Of a stretch of DNA of 64,000 nucleotides, positions 44,657 to 55,060 are shown piece by piece. The notes below the pieces were generated by a model. It had not been told where the DNA came from. It saw nothing but the letters and a program-made list of their open reading frames with translations, and did no database searches. Both the position numbers and the translations under genes were made by a program. The DNA is taken from NCBI GenBank assembly GCA_046290495.1, contig JBKAGT010000005.1, forward strand, positions 1 to 64,000, in the 5' to 3' direction. Origin of the DNA: PGYR01 sp046290495 (GTDB lineage Bacteria > Bacteroidota > Ignavibacteria > Kapaibacteriales > UBA2268). Each line of letters opens with the position of its first letter. Position 1 is the stretch's first letter.

Positions 44657-47600
44657 ATGACTAGAATATATTTAGCAGCGATAATATTATTTGCAGTTAC
44701 TGTAAATGCACAAAAATTTAATGAGTTAGAAAAAACTCCTAAAGAATTTCAATCCATACAAAAAGTATTTCAAGATGAGTTAATAGGTGACAAGCCGTTA
44801 GATTCAATAAAAGGATGGAAACAATTCAAAAGATGGGAATGGTTTTGGGGACAAAGACTATATGGTCAGACTGAATTACCCAATGCTTTAGAAATTAAAG
44901 AAACTGCAGACAGTTACTCTCAGAAAGAAGATAGTAAACTAAATCAAATACAATCCGTGACTTGGGAAAAGTATGGACCATTTGAAACTCCTTTAGGTAG
45001 TGGTGGAAATACCAGAGGTATAGGTAGAATAAATGATATAGCTATATCACCTGTTAGTAATTTAGTTATGATAGCTGGTGCTGCTTCTGGTGGTGCTTGG
45101 AGAACTACAAACGCTGGTCAACAATGGACAGAAATAGATATGACTGACCAGTTATCACTGGGTATTTCCGATGTTGAATTTGCACCCTCAGATGCGAATA
45201 TAGTTTACTTAGCTACAGGTGATGCTAATGGAACCCTTGGTTCCAATGCAGATTACTATTCAGTTGGATTGCTTAAATCAACTGATGGTGGGATAAATTT
45301 TGAAACAACTTCTATCTATTATGAACTAGGTGAGAGCAAAGTAGTAACAAGAGTAATTATACATCCTCAAAATCCCAATATAGTTTTAGTATCCTCAAAC
45401 GATGGTATATATCGCTCGACTGACGGGGCAGAAACATGGGAACATGTATTTACAGTAACTACAATCAAGGATATGGAATTTCATCCGACGAACCCAGACA
45501 TTATATATGCAGCTACTATGAGCTCAGGGGGTAGTAATTCGATATACAAATCAACTGATAATGGAATTACATGGAGGCAAGCAAAGCTAGTTGCAGGAGC
45601 AAGAAGAACTGAGATTGCAGTTACCAATGCCGCTCCTGATAATGTATATTTGATATCTGCCGGCCAGAGTAGACAATTTAATACTTTTGAAGTATCAGAA
45701 GACAAAGGAGAGAACTGGCAGCTTAGAGCTAATCAATCTAGTGTAGGAAATATATTAGGTTGGAGAGATGGTGATGATTTGAATAAAGGACAAGGAACTT
45801 ACGATTTAGCTATTGCTGTTAATCCTGTAGACAAATTTGATGTTTATATAGGTGGTGTAAATATATGGCATTCATTAAATGGTGGGGCGAGCTGGAATCT
45901 ATATACTCATTGGTCTAGTGGATTTGAAAGACCTGGAGTCCATGCAGATCAGCATCAGTTAATCTTTTCACCTAACGGAGATTATCTATATGTTGGTAAC
46001 GATGGAGGTGTATATAGAAATAATACTGGAACAGCAATGTGGGAAGATTTGAATAATGGAATGGATATTACACAATATTACAGGTTAGGTATATCTCAAG
46101 CCTCTGCATTCGATGTAGTATCTGGTTCACAAGATAATGGGACTACAAAATTTAATGGTTCAGTATGGAGCAAAATTCGAGGAGCAGACGGTATGGAGTG
46201 TGCTATAGACCCAACGAATCCAAGTAGAGTTTATGTATCGATATATTACGGTAGTTTATATTATTCTACAAATGGTGGTGCGAGCTTCAGAACTATGTTA
46301 AACACTAACAATATCACTAACTTATATGGCGAAAGTGAAACTGGTGGTTGGGTTACACCTTATGTAATCAACCAAAGTCAACCAAAGTACATATTTGCTG
46401 GTTACAATAATGTATGGATGAATAATAATTACGGTGAATTGACCAACTGGAGAAAAATATCGGATTTCGGAGACAATACTACTACAAATATTGTATCGTT
46501 AGCTGTTCACGATGACAACCAACATATATACGCTGGTACAAACGGTATACTCAGAAGAACAACAGATGGTGGTGATACTTGGACAAACATTCATAATTCA
46601 GGTAACGCTATTACATATGTGGCTATCAACCCTTTAAATCCAAAGCAAGCTTACATAACTAAGTCTGGATTTGGTAACAATGACAAAGTATTATTTTATG
46701 ATGGAAGTAATTGGAAAGACTTAACTGGAAATTTACCTTCAATTCCTGTGAATACTATAGTTATAGAGGATCCAGTTAAGCAATCTGTTTATATTGGCAC
46801 TGACATTGGAGTATTCTATTCAGATTTGAACACTGGCTATTGGAAAAAGCTAGAAGGTGAAATGCCAAATACAATCGTTAATGAACTAGAAATACATAGA
46901 AACTCAGGTAAGCTATATGCTGCTACTTATGGTAGAGGACTTTGGAGAACTGATTTACTAGGTTGTAATTCTAACAAATTAGAAATCTCAATTACTGGTG
47001 ATTTGGAATTCTGTGAAGGAGATTCAGTTATACTAGAGTCTGTAGATGATTTGCCTAGTTACAAATGGAACACTGGAGAAACTACTAAAAGTATAGTTGT
47101 CAAAGAAGCTGGAAGTTACGTACTTACTAATTCTTCAGAAGAATACTGTATAGACAAATCAGAAATAGTTAATGTAAAGGTCTTCGAATCGGATGTAGAT
47201 ATTATTTCTGCAGGTGACGGAATCGCCTTTTGTGAGGGTGATACAGAATTAAGACTTGGTGTACCATTTATATACCAAAACGTAAATTGGTCTACAGGTG
47301 AAACAAATAAATTTATAGAAATAACTCAGCCAGGCGAATACACAGTATCAGCTTTAGCCACAAATGGTTGTGTTGTTTATGATACAATAATGATTTATCA
47401 GTCAGCGTTAATCAGCGATATTGAAATAGAACGCACAGGGAACAAATTATCTGTTCCAGAAGGATTTTCTTATAGTTGGTATCTTAATGATACATTATTA
47501 CCAGAAAGTAATATAAATCAGATTGAAATTACAGAACCAGGCACATATCGTGTTGAAATAAAAGATGAATATGGCTGTACATCTGACCCAGAAGTAGTTG

Positions 47601-47878
47601 AAGTCATTTCAAGCGTCAAAGAGTTAGATGAGATTGCTAATGTAGAGATTTATCCTAATCCAGTCAAGAATCAACTAAAGTTAGACATTGGAAAGATAGA
47701 CGCTCAAACTATTTACTTTGAGCTTTTCAACTCCAATGGTGAAATGTTATACCGTAACTCATTCAATAGCAATAATATCCACTCTTTGGATATGAAAAAT
47801 TACTCCAACGGAGTATATTTTGCTAAGATTACCATCAATGATAAGCATTTCTTCCACAAAATAGTAGTTAATAAATGA
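44657..47878 (+). CDS. T9SS cargo with BNR/sortilin-like beta-propeller
   Basis: A 1073-residue surface protein. A signal peptide (residues 1-18) is followed by a long region of BNR or sortilin-type repeats (about 90-770), seen as Ser-x-Asp-x-Gly-x-x-Trp variants: STDGGINFE, STDGAETWEHV, STDNGITWRQ, TTDGGDTWTN. Two or three Ig-like segments around CEGDS motifs follow. The last 75 residues are a T9SS sorting domain (VEIYPNPVKNQLKLDIGK ... SNGVYFAKITI). Such propellers bind or cleave glycans; no catalytic residues can be named. Its end overlaps ruvA by 4 bases, an unexpected pairing. Confidence 0.88.
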   Translation: MTRIYLAAIILFAVTVNAQKFNELEKTPKEFQSIQKVFQDELIGDKPLDSIKGWKQFKRWEWFWGQRLYGQTELPNALEIKETADSYSQKEDSKLNQIQSVTWEKYGPFETPLGSGGNTRGIGRINDIAISPVSNLVMIAGAASGGAWRTTNAGQQWTEIDMTDQLSLGISDVEFAPSDANIVYLATGDANGTLGSNADYYSVGLLKSTDGGINFETTSIYYELGESKVVTRVIIHPQNPNIVLVSSNDGIYRSTDGAETWEHVFTVTTIKDMEFHPTNPDIIYAATMSSGGSNSIYKSTDNGITWRQAKLVAGARRTEIAVTNAAPDNVYLISAGQSRQFNTFEVSEDKGENWQLRANQSSVGNILGWRDGDDLNKGQGTYDLAIAVNPVDKFDVYIGGVNIWHSLNGGASWNLYTHWSSGFERPGVHADQHQLIFSPNGDYLYVGNDGGVYRNNTGTAMWEDLNNGMDITQYYRLGISQASAFDVVSGSQDNGTTKFNGSVWSKIRGADGMECAIDPTNPSRVYVSIYYGSLYYSTNGGASFRTMLNTNNITNLYGESETGGWVTPYVINQSQPKYIFAGYNNVWMNNNYGELTNWRKISDFGDNTTTNIVSLAVHDDNQHIYAGTNGILRRTTDGGDTWTNIHNSGNAITYVAINPLNPKQAYITKSGFGNNDKVLFYDGSNWKDLTGNLPSIPVNTIVIEDPVKQSVYIGTDIGVFYSDLNTGYWKKLEGEMPNTIVNELEIHRNSGKLYAATYGRGLWRTDLLGCNSNKLEISITGDLEFCEGDSVILESVDDLPSYKWNTGETTKSIVVKEAGSYVLTNSSEEYCIDKSEIVNVKVFESDVDIISAGDGIAFCEGDTELRLGVPFIYQNVNWSTGETNKFIEITQPGEYTVSALATNGCVVYDTIMIYQSALISDIEIERTGNKLSVPEGFSYSWYLNDTLLPESNINQIEITEPGTYRVEIKDEYGCTSDPEVVEVISSVKELDEIANVEIYPNPVKNQLKLDIGKIDAQTIYFELFNSNGEMLYRNSFNSNNIHSLDMKNYSNGVYFAKITINDKHFFHKIVVNK

Positions 47879-48468
47879 TAACAACAGTTAGAGGAAGAAT
47901 AATTCAGAAGACCCCAACATTTGTAGTTGTTGAGGTAAATGGATTAGGTTATCACATCAACATTTCTATGGCAACTTATGAGACATTGCCTAATATGGAC
48001 AGTGAGGTATTCTTATTTACTGAGCTAATTGTAAGAGAAGATAGTTTGACTTTATTTGGTTTTAGCGAAGAAAATGAAAGAAAGCTGTTTAATCTATTGA
48101 TTTCTGTTTCTGGTATAGGACCAAAGAGCGGTATTGGCATATTGTCTGGCACAAAGCAAGAAGACTTTCAAAATGCAATTCTATCTGCAGATACTACATT
48201 TTTAAAAAAATTACCTGGAGTAGGTAAGAAAACAGCAGAAAGGCTAATAGTAGAGTTGAAAGATAAGTTCAAAGGGTTTGTTGGAAGTGAATCAAATTTA
48301 GTACACTCTTCGAATTCAACCGAAGACGCCGTACTAGCGTTAATTAGCTTAGGCTATACCAAATCATCAGCTACCAATATAGTCAATAAGGCTATTAAAT
48401 CATCTGACGAAAAAATAGAAAAAACTGAAGATTTGATAAAATTAGCACTTAAATTCTCAATGAAATGA
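47875..48468 (+). CDS. ruvA: Holliday junction DNA helicase subunit RuvA
   Basis: The 197-residue protein binds Holliday junctions and loads RuvB. The N-terminal OB domain (VRGRIIQKTPTFVVVEVNGL), the two helix-hairpin-helix motifs (LLISVSGIGPKSGIGIL and KLPGVGKKTAERLIVELKDK) and the C-terminal RuvB-contact domain (TEDAVLALISLGYTKSSA) are all present, and the length is normal. It overlaps the genes on both sides by 4 bases. ruvB and ruvC are not in this window. Confidence 0.96.
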   Translation: MITTVRGRIIQKTPTFVVVEVNGLGYHINISMATYETLPNMDSEVFLFTELIVREDSLTLFGFSEENERKLFNLLISVSGIGPKSGIGILSGTKQEDFQNAILSADTTFLKKLPGVGKKTAERLIVELKDKFKGFVGSESNLVHSSNSTEDAVLALISLGYTKSSATNIVNKAIKSSDEKIEKTEDLIKLALKFSMK

Positions 48469-49094
48469 TATTAGCAATACCAACAGTATTTATAAATGAA
48501 GGAAAATCAGTTTATTCTATCAGTGGTTACGATGGGTTAGAAAAGTATAGTAATTACTTGAAAGAAAACCCTCTTGAACTGATAAAAATCCTTAGAGAAG
48601 AGAATAATAAAACACTACTAATTCACTCAGATAATAGTCAGAAATCAATTGACTTAATTAGGTCGATAACTGAGCTATTGGATATTCCAATTCAAGTTTA
48701 TATTAACTCAGATTCTAGTGAAGAATTTATCAAGTCTATTTCTAAACTTAGAGTTCTCAGAGTATTTTCAGGAAAAGTAAAATTTGAGATTACTAAATCA
48801 CACTTTGCTAATGTAATACCTGTATACACATTAGATGAATTGAGCTCTGAAAGTGATATTAATCAAGAAAGAATAATGATAGATGCACAAAGAAGAAATC
48901 TAGATGATATTGACCTACCATTTGCTGCTAAAGCATCAATAATTAATTCGAAAACTACAACTGAATCACTTACAAAATTTCACATATCTAATACTACAAT
49001 TGATAGTGTTTATCTAGGTAAAGAGTACTATGGAGTTCATTATGTTGGTCAGCTTTTGTGGAGAATTGCAGAATTAGAGCAATTGTCAAGATAA
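48465..49094 (+). CDS. Degenerate HisA-like TIM-barrel protein
   Basis: A 209-residue protein without a certain family. Its outline follows HisA: the start AIPTVFINEGKSVYSISGYD resembles the HisA start IPAIDL-x-DGK-x-V, SIDLIRSITELLDIPIQVYI resembles the second strand and its helix, and LYLGKEYY-like text (VYLGKEYYGVHYV) appears near the end. The catalytic Asp of the first strand is replaced by Phe, and the protein is about 30 residues short. It is therefore probably not an active isomerase. It is translationally coupled to ruvA. Confidence 0.55.
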   Translation: MILAIPTVFINEGKSVYSISGYDGLEKYSNYLKENPLELIKILREENNKTLLIHSDNSQKSIDLIRSITELLDIPIQVYINSDSSEEFIKSISKLRVLRVFSGKVKFEITKSHFANVIPVYTLDELSSESDINQERIMIDAQRRNLDDIDLPFAAKASIINSKTTTESLTKFHISNTTIDSVYLGKEYYGVHYVGQLLWRIAELEQLSR

Positions 49095-49194
49095 ATTCTG
49101 AACAATTCTATTAAATTTCAAAAAAAATTGTATTTTGCAATGATACGATTACACTATTTGAAAACCTTAATTTAAAATTTTGGAGAAAGGTAAA

Positions 49195-50994
49195 ATGCCT
49201 CAATTTGAATTTGACGGCCAATTGATTGAAACTAAACCGGGTAAGACGATAATAGAAGCAGCTTACGACAATGGATTAGCTGTACCTCACTTCTGTTGGC
49301 ACCCAGAATTATCAGTAGCTGGTAATTGCCGCATGTGTCTAGTACAGGTAGGAATGCCTGCAAAAGATAGAGAAGGAAACTTTGAAAAAGATGAAAATGG
49401 TAATAAGAAGATAAACTTCATACCCAAAATGCAGATAGCATGTGCAACTCCAGTTCAAGATGGAATGGTTGTTAAGTCTTTATCTGATGAAGCTGTAGAA
49501 TCACAAGAAGCAGTAATGGAGTTTTTATTAATTAATCACCCATTAGATTGTCCTATCTGTGATGAAGCAGGTGAATGTAAGCTACAAGAGTATTCTTTTA
49601 AACATTCCAAAGGCAAAAGCCGATTTGAAGAAGAAAAAAATCACAAACCAAAACGTCAAGTTTGGGGACCTAATGTAGTATTTGATGCAGAGAGATGTAT
49701 TTCATGTTCTAGATGTATCAGATTTGCAAAAGAAGTAGCCGAACAAGATGTACTTACCTTTGTTCAAAGAGGTGACCATGTTACTATCAAATTGTTCGAT
49801 GGTACTGTGTTTGACAATCCTTATTCAATGAACGTAATCGATATATGCCCAGTAGGTGCACTTACAAGCCCTGACTTTAGATTCGAAGCTAGAGTTTGGG
49901 AAATGAGCTCAAATGACAGTATATCTCACTTTGATGGCACTGGAACAAACATCACAATAGGTGTTAGAAACAATGAAATAATGAGATTGACTCCTAGAAC
50001 AAACATGCACGTAAATAAATATTGGATGCGTGATGATGCTAGATTGAGCTATGAATTTGTTAACAAAAACAGAGTAGTTAAACCATTAATCAATTATGAT
50101 GGTGTACAAGAAGAAGTAGAATGGGATGAAGCTGTTGCAGAAGTAACAAGCAGACTAAATAACTTTAGAAAAGATCAGATTGTTTATGTTGCATCATCTA
50201 GAGCAACAAACGAAGATAATTATCTATTCGCAAAATTTGCAAAAGAAATTTCTGACACTGACAACATAGTTTACTTTAGTCACACTGACGAATCGAGAAA
50301 AGACGATTTGCTTGGAGTAGCTGACCTAACTCCAAATACCAAAGGAGTAGAGGCTCTAGAAGTAACAAAAGACTCAAAATTAAAAGCTGACGACTTAGTC
50401 GAAAAGTTAAAGTCTGGCCAAATAAGAGCTATGTATGTTATGGAGGAAGACTTTGAAGACTATCCAGAGATATTAGAACATTTAGATAAACTAAGTGTCT
50501 TAATAGTTCATGCATACAACACAGACAAAACAATTGTTAAGAAAGCAGAAATAGTATTACCTACTTCAACATTTGCTGAAATAGAAGGTACATACACTAA
50601 TTTAGAAGGAAGAGTTCAACACTTCACACCTGCACTTGTTACCAAAGAAAACTTCAGATTCATGGGTATGAAGATGAGTAGATTAGATAGATTTGGTGCA
50701 GATAACGACAGATGGACTCAACACGAAGTAAGAGATACAAAACAAAGTTGGAAGATACTTCAGAAGTTAGCTCAAGCAATGGGAGCTAAATGGAATTATA
50801 GAAATTCTAGTCATGTATTTGATGAAATCGTTGAAAATCACGATCAATTTAGCGATATGAATTACAAAAAATTAGATGAGTATCAAGGACTTAACTTAGG
50901 AAAAGGTAATAATCCAGACAAGAAAGAAGTAAATTATATTTCACATTACTTAAAACCACAACAAACACAAAAAGTTGTAAAATATAACGGCTAA
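49195..50994 (+). CDS. nuoG: NADH-quinone oxidoreductase subunit G (short form)
   Basis: A 599-residue iron-sulfur protein of complex I. The 2Fe-2S site (FCWHPELSVAGNCRMC, residues about 33-48, with a later Cys in QIACATP), the His-Cys3 cluster (HPLDCPICDEAGEC) and a 4Fe-4S ferredoxin part (CISCSRCIRF ... CPVGAL) are intact. A molybdopterin-oxidoreductase-like domain follows but is shorter than in E. coli. The ATG at 49,195 follows GGAGAAAGG; the TTG at 49,180 lies inside that site. It leads a nuoG-nuoH-nuoI group. Confidence 0.93.
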   Translation: MPQFEFDGQLIETKPGKTIIEAAYDNGLAVPHFCWHPELSVAGNCRMCLVQVGMPAKDREGNFEKDENGNKKINFIPKMQIACATPVQDGMVVKSLSDEAVESQEAVMEFLLINHPLDCPICDEAGECKLQEYSFKHSKGKSRFEEEKNHKPKRQVWGPNVVFDAERCISCSRCIRFAKEVAEQDVLTFVQRGDHVTIKLFDGTVFDNPYSMNVIDICPVGALTSPDFRFEARVWEMSSNDSISHFDGTGTNITIGVRNNEIMRLTPRTNMHVNKYWMRDDARLSYEFVNKNRVVKPLINYDGVQEEVEWDEAVAEVTSRLNNFRKDQIVYVASSRATNEDNYLFAKFAKEISDTDNIVYFSHTDESRKDDLLGVADLTPNTKGVEALEVTKDSKLKADDLVEKLKSGQIRAMYVMEEDFEDYPEILEHLDKLSVLIVHAYNTDKTIVKKAEIVLPTSTFAEIEGTYTNLEGRVQHFTPALVTKENFRFMGMKMSRLDRFGADNDRWTQHEVRDTKQSWKILQKLAQAMGAKWNYRNSSHVFDEIVENHDQFSDMNYKKLDEYQGLNLGKGNNPDKKEVNYISHYLKPQQTQKVVKYNG

Positions 50995-51000
50995 AACAAC

Positions 51001-52065
51001 ATGAGTGACTTAACATTTTTACTAATTGAATTCGGTATAAAAGCATTTGTCATAGTCAATATTGTATTGGTGATGGCATCTGTAGAAGTTTATTTAGAAA
51101 GAAAAGTATCTGCTTGGATTCAGAACAGGGTTGGACCAAATAGAGTAGGTCCTATGGGGCTATTGCAACCAATAGCTGATGTTGTGAAGCTATTTATGAA
51201 AGAGGATTTAGTTCCTAAGGCTGCAAATGCTGGTTTTCATAGATTAGCACCATTGCTAACTCTCGCAGTAGCACTCGGTGTATATGCTGTTATTCCTTAT
51301 GCACACTACGTTGAAATTGGAGAAAGAACTGTTTACTGGGGTATTGCACCTAATGTAAATATTGGTGTATTATTCATACTAGCTATGACTTCCATAGGTG
51401 TATATGGTATTACCTTAGCTGGTTGGGCTTCTAATTCTAAGTATTCATTACTTGGTGGACTTAGATCTGCTGCTCAGATGATATCTTATGAATTATCAAT
51501 GGGATTATCTTTATTAGGTGTTATACTTATTACTCAAACACTTAGCTTAAATGAAATAATCATGTTTCAAAGAGACGGTTGGTTTGGTCTAAGATGGTTA
51601 ATCTTCCTTCAACCATTGGGCTTCTTGATATTTTTAGTATCCTCATTTGCTGAGACTAACAGAACTCCATTTGATTTGCCTGAAGCAGAACCAGAGCTAG
51701 TTGGTGGATACAACACTGAGTATAGTGGGATGAAGTTTGGTATGTTCTTCTTAGCAGAGTATGCTAATATGGCTACTGCATCTGCATTCTTAGCGCTACT
51801 TTATTTTGGTGGCTGGAGTTTACCATTCCCTGAGTTTTGGGATTCACTAGGTTTAGTTGAAGGAACATGGGGTAGAGTGTTATTACAATTTGGCTCATTT
51901 ATGACTAAATTGATGATATTTATACTATTCTTTATCTGGGTTCGTTGGACAGTACCAAGGTTCAGATATGATCAACTTATGAATTTGGGTTGGAAAGTGT
52001 TATTGCCACTTTCAATAATTAATTTATTTGTTACTGCTGCAGTAATTATATTCTTTAATCTATAA
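51001..52065 (+). CDS. nuoH: NADH-quinone oxidoreductase subunit H
   Basis: A 354-residue membrane subunit that shapes the quinone chamber of complex I. The conserved blocks ERKVSAWIQNRVGPNRVGP, GLRSAAQMISYELSMGLSL, FAETNRTPFDLPEAEPELVG and the charged C-terminal loop region (FIWVRWTVPRFRYDQLMNLG) are present, with eight or nine hydrophobic helices and normal length. It starts 6 bases after nuoG. Confidence 0.97.
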   Translation: MSDLTFLLIEFGIKAFVIVNIVLVMASVEVYLERKVSAWIQNRVGPNRVGPMGLLQPIADVVKLFMKEDLVPKAANAGFHRLAPLLTLAVALGVYAVIPYAHYVEIGERTVYWGIAPNVNIGVLFILAMTSIGVYGITLAGWASNSKYSLLGGLRSAAQMISYELSMGLSLLGVILITQTLSLNEIIMFQRDGWFGLRWLIFLQPLGFLIFLVSSFAETNRTPFDLPEAEPELVGGYNTEYSGMKFGMFFLAEYANMATASAFLALLYFGGWSLPFPEFWDSLGLVEGTWGRVLLQFGSFMTKLMIFILFFIWVRWTVPRFRYDQLMNLGWKVLLPLSIINLFVTAAVIIFFNL

Positions 52066-52081
52066 AAAATCACTTACAACA

Positions 52082-52582
52082 ATGAATAACAGAAAGAATA
52101 CAGAAGCTGAAAGACTGACATTTTGGGAGAAAATGTATATCCCTGAAATAGCGAAAGGATTAGGTATTACTCTAAAACAAATGTTTAAACCTAAAGATTT
52201 CGTTAGGCAATATCCTGAGCAAAGATTTGAACCCACTGGATCTTTCCGTGGTAGACCAGTATTAGTTGAAGAAGATGGACAAGAGAGATGTGTTGCTTGT
52301 GGATTGTGTGCTCGAGTTTGCCCTGCATTAGCGATAGAGGTACAAGCCGGGGAAACACCAAAAGAAAAAGAAAGATATCCGGAGAAATTCGAAATTAATA
52401 TGCTTAGATGTATATTCTGTTCTTATTGCGAGGAAGTTTGTCCAGAAGAAGCAATTGTTATGAGCAAGGATTATGAAATTGTTTATACAAGTCCACAATC
52501 TGCAATATTAGAAAAAGATGAACTTCTTGTACCAAAAGCAAAACTTCAAGATAGACTTGAGTTTTTAAGACAATACAAATAA
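52082..52582 (+). CDS. nuoI: NADH-quinone oxidoreductase subunit I
   Basis: A 166-residue ferredoxin-like subunit carrying two 4Fe-4S clusters (N6a and N6b) that pass electrons towards quinone. Both motifs are complete: CVACGLCARVCP and CIFCSYCEEVCP. The N-terminal stretch ending FRGRPVLVEEDGQERC is typical. It lies 16 bases after nuoH. No other nuo genes flank the trio, so the remaining subunits must be encoded elsewhere. Confidence 0.96.
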   Translation: MNNRKNTEAERLTFWEKMYIPEIAKGLGITLKQMFKPKDFVRQYPEQRFEPTGSFRGRPVLVEEDGQERCVACGLCARVCPALAIEVQAGETPKEKERYPEKFEINMLRCIFCSYCEEVCPEEAIVMSKDYEIVYTSPQSAILEKDELLVPKAKLQDRLEFLRQYK

Positions 52583-52594
52583 TCAGCTAGTACA

Positions 52595-55060
52595 GTGAAT
52601 AGAATAACAACAAAGAAATTAAAACCGAATCAACTCAAATGGCAATATAATCCAAAGAATCTAAAGTTTAAATCTACAAAAGAAGTCCAACACTTAGATA
52701 GAATAGTTGGGCAACCTCGTGCCATAGAAGCAATACAAATGGGTGCAGAACTAAGAGATAGTAGAGGATACAATGTATTCGTTACTGGTCTATCTGGAAC
52801 TGGTCGTATGACTACAGTCAAGCAAATGCTTGAAAAGACCCAAAAAGAAGGAACCTGCCCACAACTTTTTGACTATTGCTATGTAAACAACTTCCAAAAT
52901 GAACAAGAACCCCTTTTACTTAAGTTAGGAAAAGGAATGGGGTGTGTGCTTGCAGATGAAATGGAAGAGATTATAAATTTCGTAATTGAAAATTTACCCA
53001 AAATATTCGAAGAGGATTCATACTTAGAAGAAAGACAGGATTTAATAGAGAAATATCAGGGAAATGAAAAAGATAGATTAGAAAAGTTTGATGAAAAACT
53101 AAAGAGAAAGGGGTTTGTCAGAGGTCAAGTTGAAGTCCAAAAAGGTCAACCCGAACCAGATATTTTTGTTGTTGTTGAAGAAAAAGCATATAAAATTGAG
53201 TCTTTGGAAGCACTTTACAACGAAAAGAAAATTACAGAAGAACAAGCTGAGAAATTTGTTGAAGACTATAATAAGCTTCATGAAGAGTTAATAGAAATTG
53301 CTCATGAAAGTGTTAAAAACAACTTAGAATTTCGTTCTATTATAAATGATTATGATAAGAATTCGGCTAAAGACTTTCTTGATAATACATTCGCAGAACT
53401 TGAGAAGAAGTACAAAAAGTATGACAATATTATTTCATATTTTGAAGATGGAAAAGAATTTATATTGGATAAATTAAAGTACTTCAGACCCAACAGTAGC
53501 CAAGCTAATAACCCATTGGCAAAGTTATCACAAAAACAGAATATTGATATAGAGTCAAGAATTCAAGATATATTCTCAGTGAATGTAATTTTGGATAATA
53601 GCGATACAGAATGTGCTCCTGTAATTATTGAACACAATCCTACTTATGCTAATTTGTTTGGTTCTTTCGAGAGAGTATTAGACACTAAAGGGTACTGGAG
53701 AACTGACTTCTCAAAAATAAAAGCAGGTTCTATATTAAAAGCTGACCAAGGCTTTCTTATAGTAAGTGCAAATGATTTATTCTCCGAAGCAGTATCTTGG
53801 AAGGCTATTAAGAATGTCTTGCTTTATGATGAATTGAATATTCAGACGTATTCTTCATACCTTCAGATGAGTGAAAGTCAGTTGAAACCTCAAACAATTA
53901 AGGTAAATGTAAAGGTTATAATTATTGGTGGGCAATCACTTTATAATTATCTTTATAGATATGAAAAGGGTTTCAAAAAGATATTTAAAGTCTTAGCTCA
54001 ATTTGATTATGAAACTGAAAGAAATGATGAGATGCTTGATAGTGTTGTTAGATTCATCGCTAAAGAATGTGATGCTGAGGGTCTTTTACACTTCAAACCA
54101 AACGCAGTTGCAAAAGTATTAGAATGGGCTGTTGAACACGCTGGTTCTCAAAAAAGAATTACTCTTAAGTTCTCTGATATTGCTGATTTGATAAGAGAAT
54201 CTGCTTATTATGCGTCTAAAAAGAATAAGAGATTAGTTGATGTTAAGAATGTAGAAGAAGCTATTGGACAACGAAAATTCAGAAATAACATTATAGATCA
54301 GAAAATAATGAATAGAATTCTAGATGGTTCCACCCTTATTGATACTGAAGGAACAAGAGTCGGTCAAATAAATGGCCTTACTGTTATGAGTACAGGTATA
54401 GTCTCATTTGGTAAACCTGCTAGAATCACAGCTGCAATAGGAGCTGGGAATAGGGGAATTATAAACATTGAAAGAGAAGCACAGCTAAGTGGCTCTATAC
54501 ACAATAAAGGTGTTCTAATTATTCAAGGGTTCTTCTTAGAAAGATTCGCTCAGCATTCACCACTATCACTTACTGCATCTATTGCTTTCGAGCAATCATA
54601 TGGTGGTATTGATGGTGATTCAGCTTCTGCGGCAGAGATATATGTTCTTATCTCAGCCATTACTAATACACCTATAAATCAAAGTATTGCCATAACTGGA
54701 TCAATGAACCAAAAGGGAGATATTCAACCTATTGGTGGTGTGAATGAAAAGATTACTGGATTTTATGAGATATGTAGAGAGCGTGGTTTCAACGGAGAGC
54801 AAGGTGTTATCATACCGAAGCAAAATGTTGATGACTTAATGTTATCTGACGAGATTATCAACTCTGTAAAAAAAGGTGACTTTACTATCTATTCAATATC
54901 AAAGATTGAAGATGGAGCAAAGTTACTAATGAATAAAGATTTTGGTTTCCCAGATAAAGATGGCAATTATAAGAAAAACACACTGATGTGTGGTGTAAAA
55001 GAAAAGTTGGAAGAACTTTCAAAAAACTCAAAACCAAAACAGCTTAAAGATGCAAAGTAA
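52595..55060 (+). CDS. Lon-like ATP-dependent protease (AAA_32 family)
   Basis: An 821-residue protein with an N-terminal P-loop (GLSGTGRMTTVK near residue 66, where Arg takes the usual Lys place, as in relatives of this family), a long inserted helical region (about 120-300), the AAA part (GSILKADQGFLIVSANDL near 380, with helix-rich lid) and a C-terminal Lon protease domain with the Ser-Lys dyad: Ser in DGDSASAAEIY near 674 and Lys in GGVNEKITGF near 717. It degrades or processes proteins in the cytoplasm. It starts at a GTG and overlaps rpe by 11 bases. Confidence 0.9.
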   Translation: MNRITTKKLKPNQLKWQYNPKNLKFKSTKEVQHLDRIVGQPRAIEAIQMGAELRDSRGYNVFVTGLSGTGRMTTVKQMLEKTQKEGTCPQLFDYCYVNNFQNEQEPLLLKLGKGMGCVLADEMEEIINFVIENLPKIFEEDSYLEERQDLIEKYQGNEKDRLEKFDEKLKRKGFVRGQVEVQKGQPEPDIFVVVEEKAYKIESLEALYNEKKITEEQAEKFVEDYNKLHEELIEIAHESVKNNLEFRSIINDYDKNSAKDFLDNTFAELEKKYKKYDNIISYFEDGKEFILDKLKYFRPNSSQANNPLAKLSQKQNIDIESRIQDIFSVNVILDNSDTECAPVIIEHNPTYANLFGSFERVLDTKGYWRTDFSKIKAGSILKADQGFLIVSANDLFSEAVSWKAIKNVLLYDELNIQTYSSYLQMSESQLKPQTIKVNVKVIIIGGQSLYNYLYRYEKGFKKIFKVLAQFDYETERNDEMLDSVVRFIAKECDAEGLLHFKPNAVAKVLEWAVEHAGSQKRITLKFSDIADLIRESAYYASKKNKRLVDVKNVEEAIGQRKFRNNIIDQKIMNRILDGSTLIDTEGTRVGQINGLTVMSTGIVSFGKPARITAAIGAGNRGIINIEREAQLSGSIHNKGVLIIQGFFLERFAQHSPLSLTASIAFEQSYGGIDGDSASAAEIYVLISAITNTPINQSIAITGSMNQKGDIQPIGGVNEKITGFYEICRERGFNGEQGVIIPKQNVDDLMLSDEIINSVKKGDFTIYSISKIEDGAKLLMNKDFGFPDKDGNYKKNTLMCGVKEKLEELSKNSKPKQLKDAK

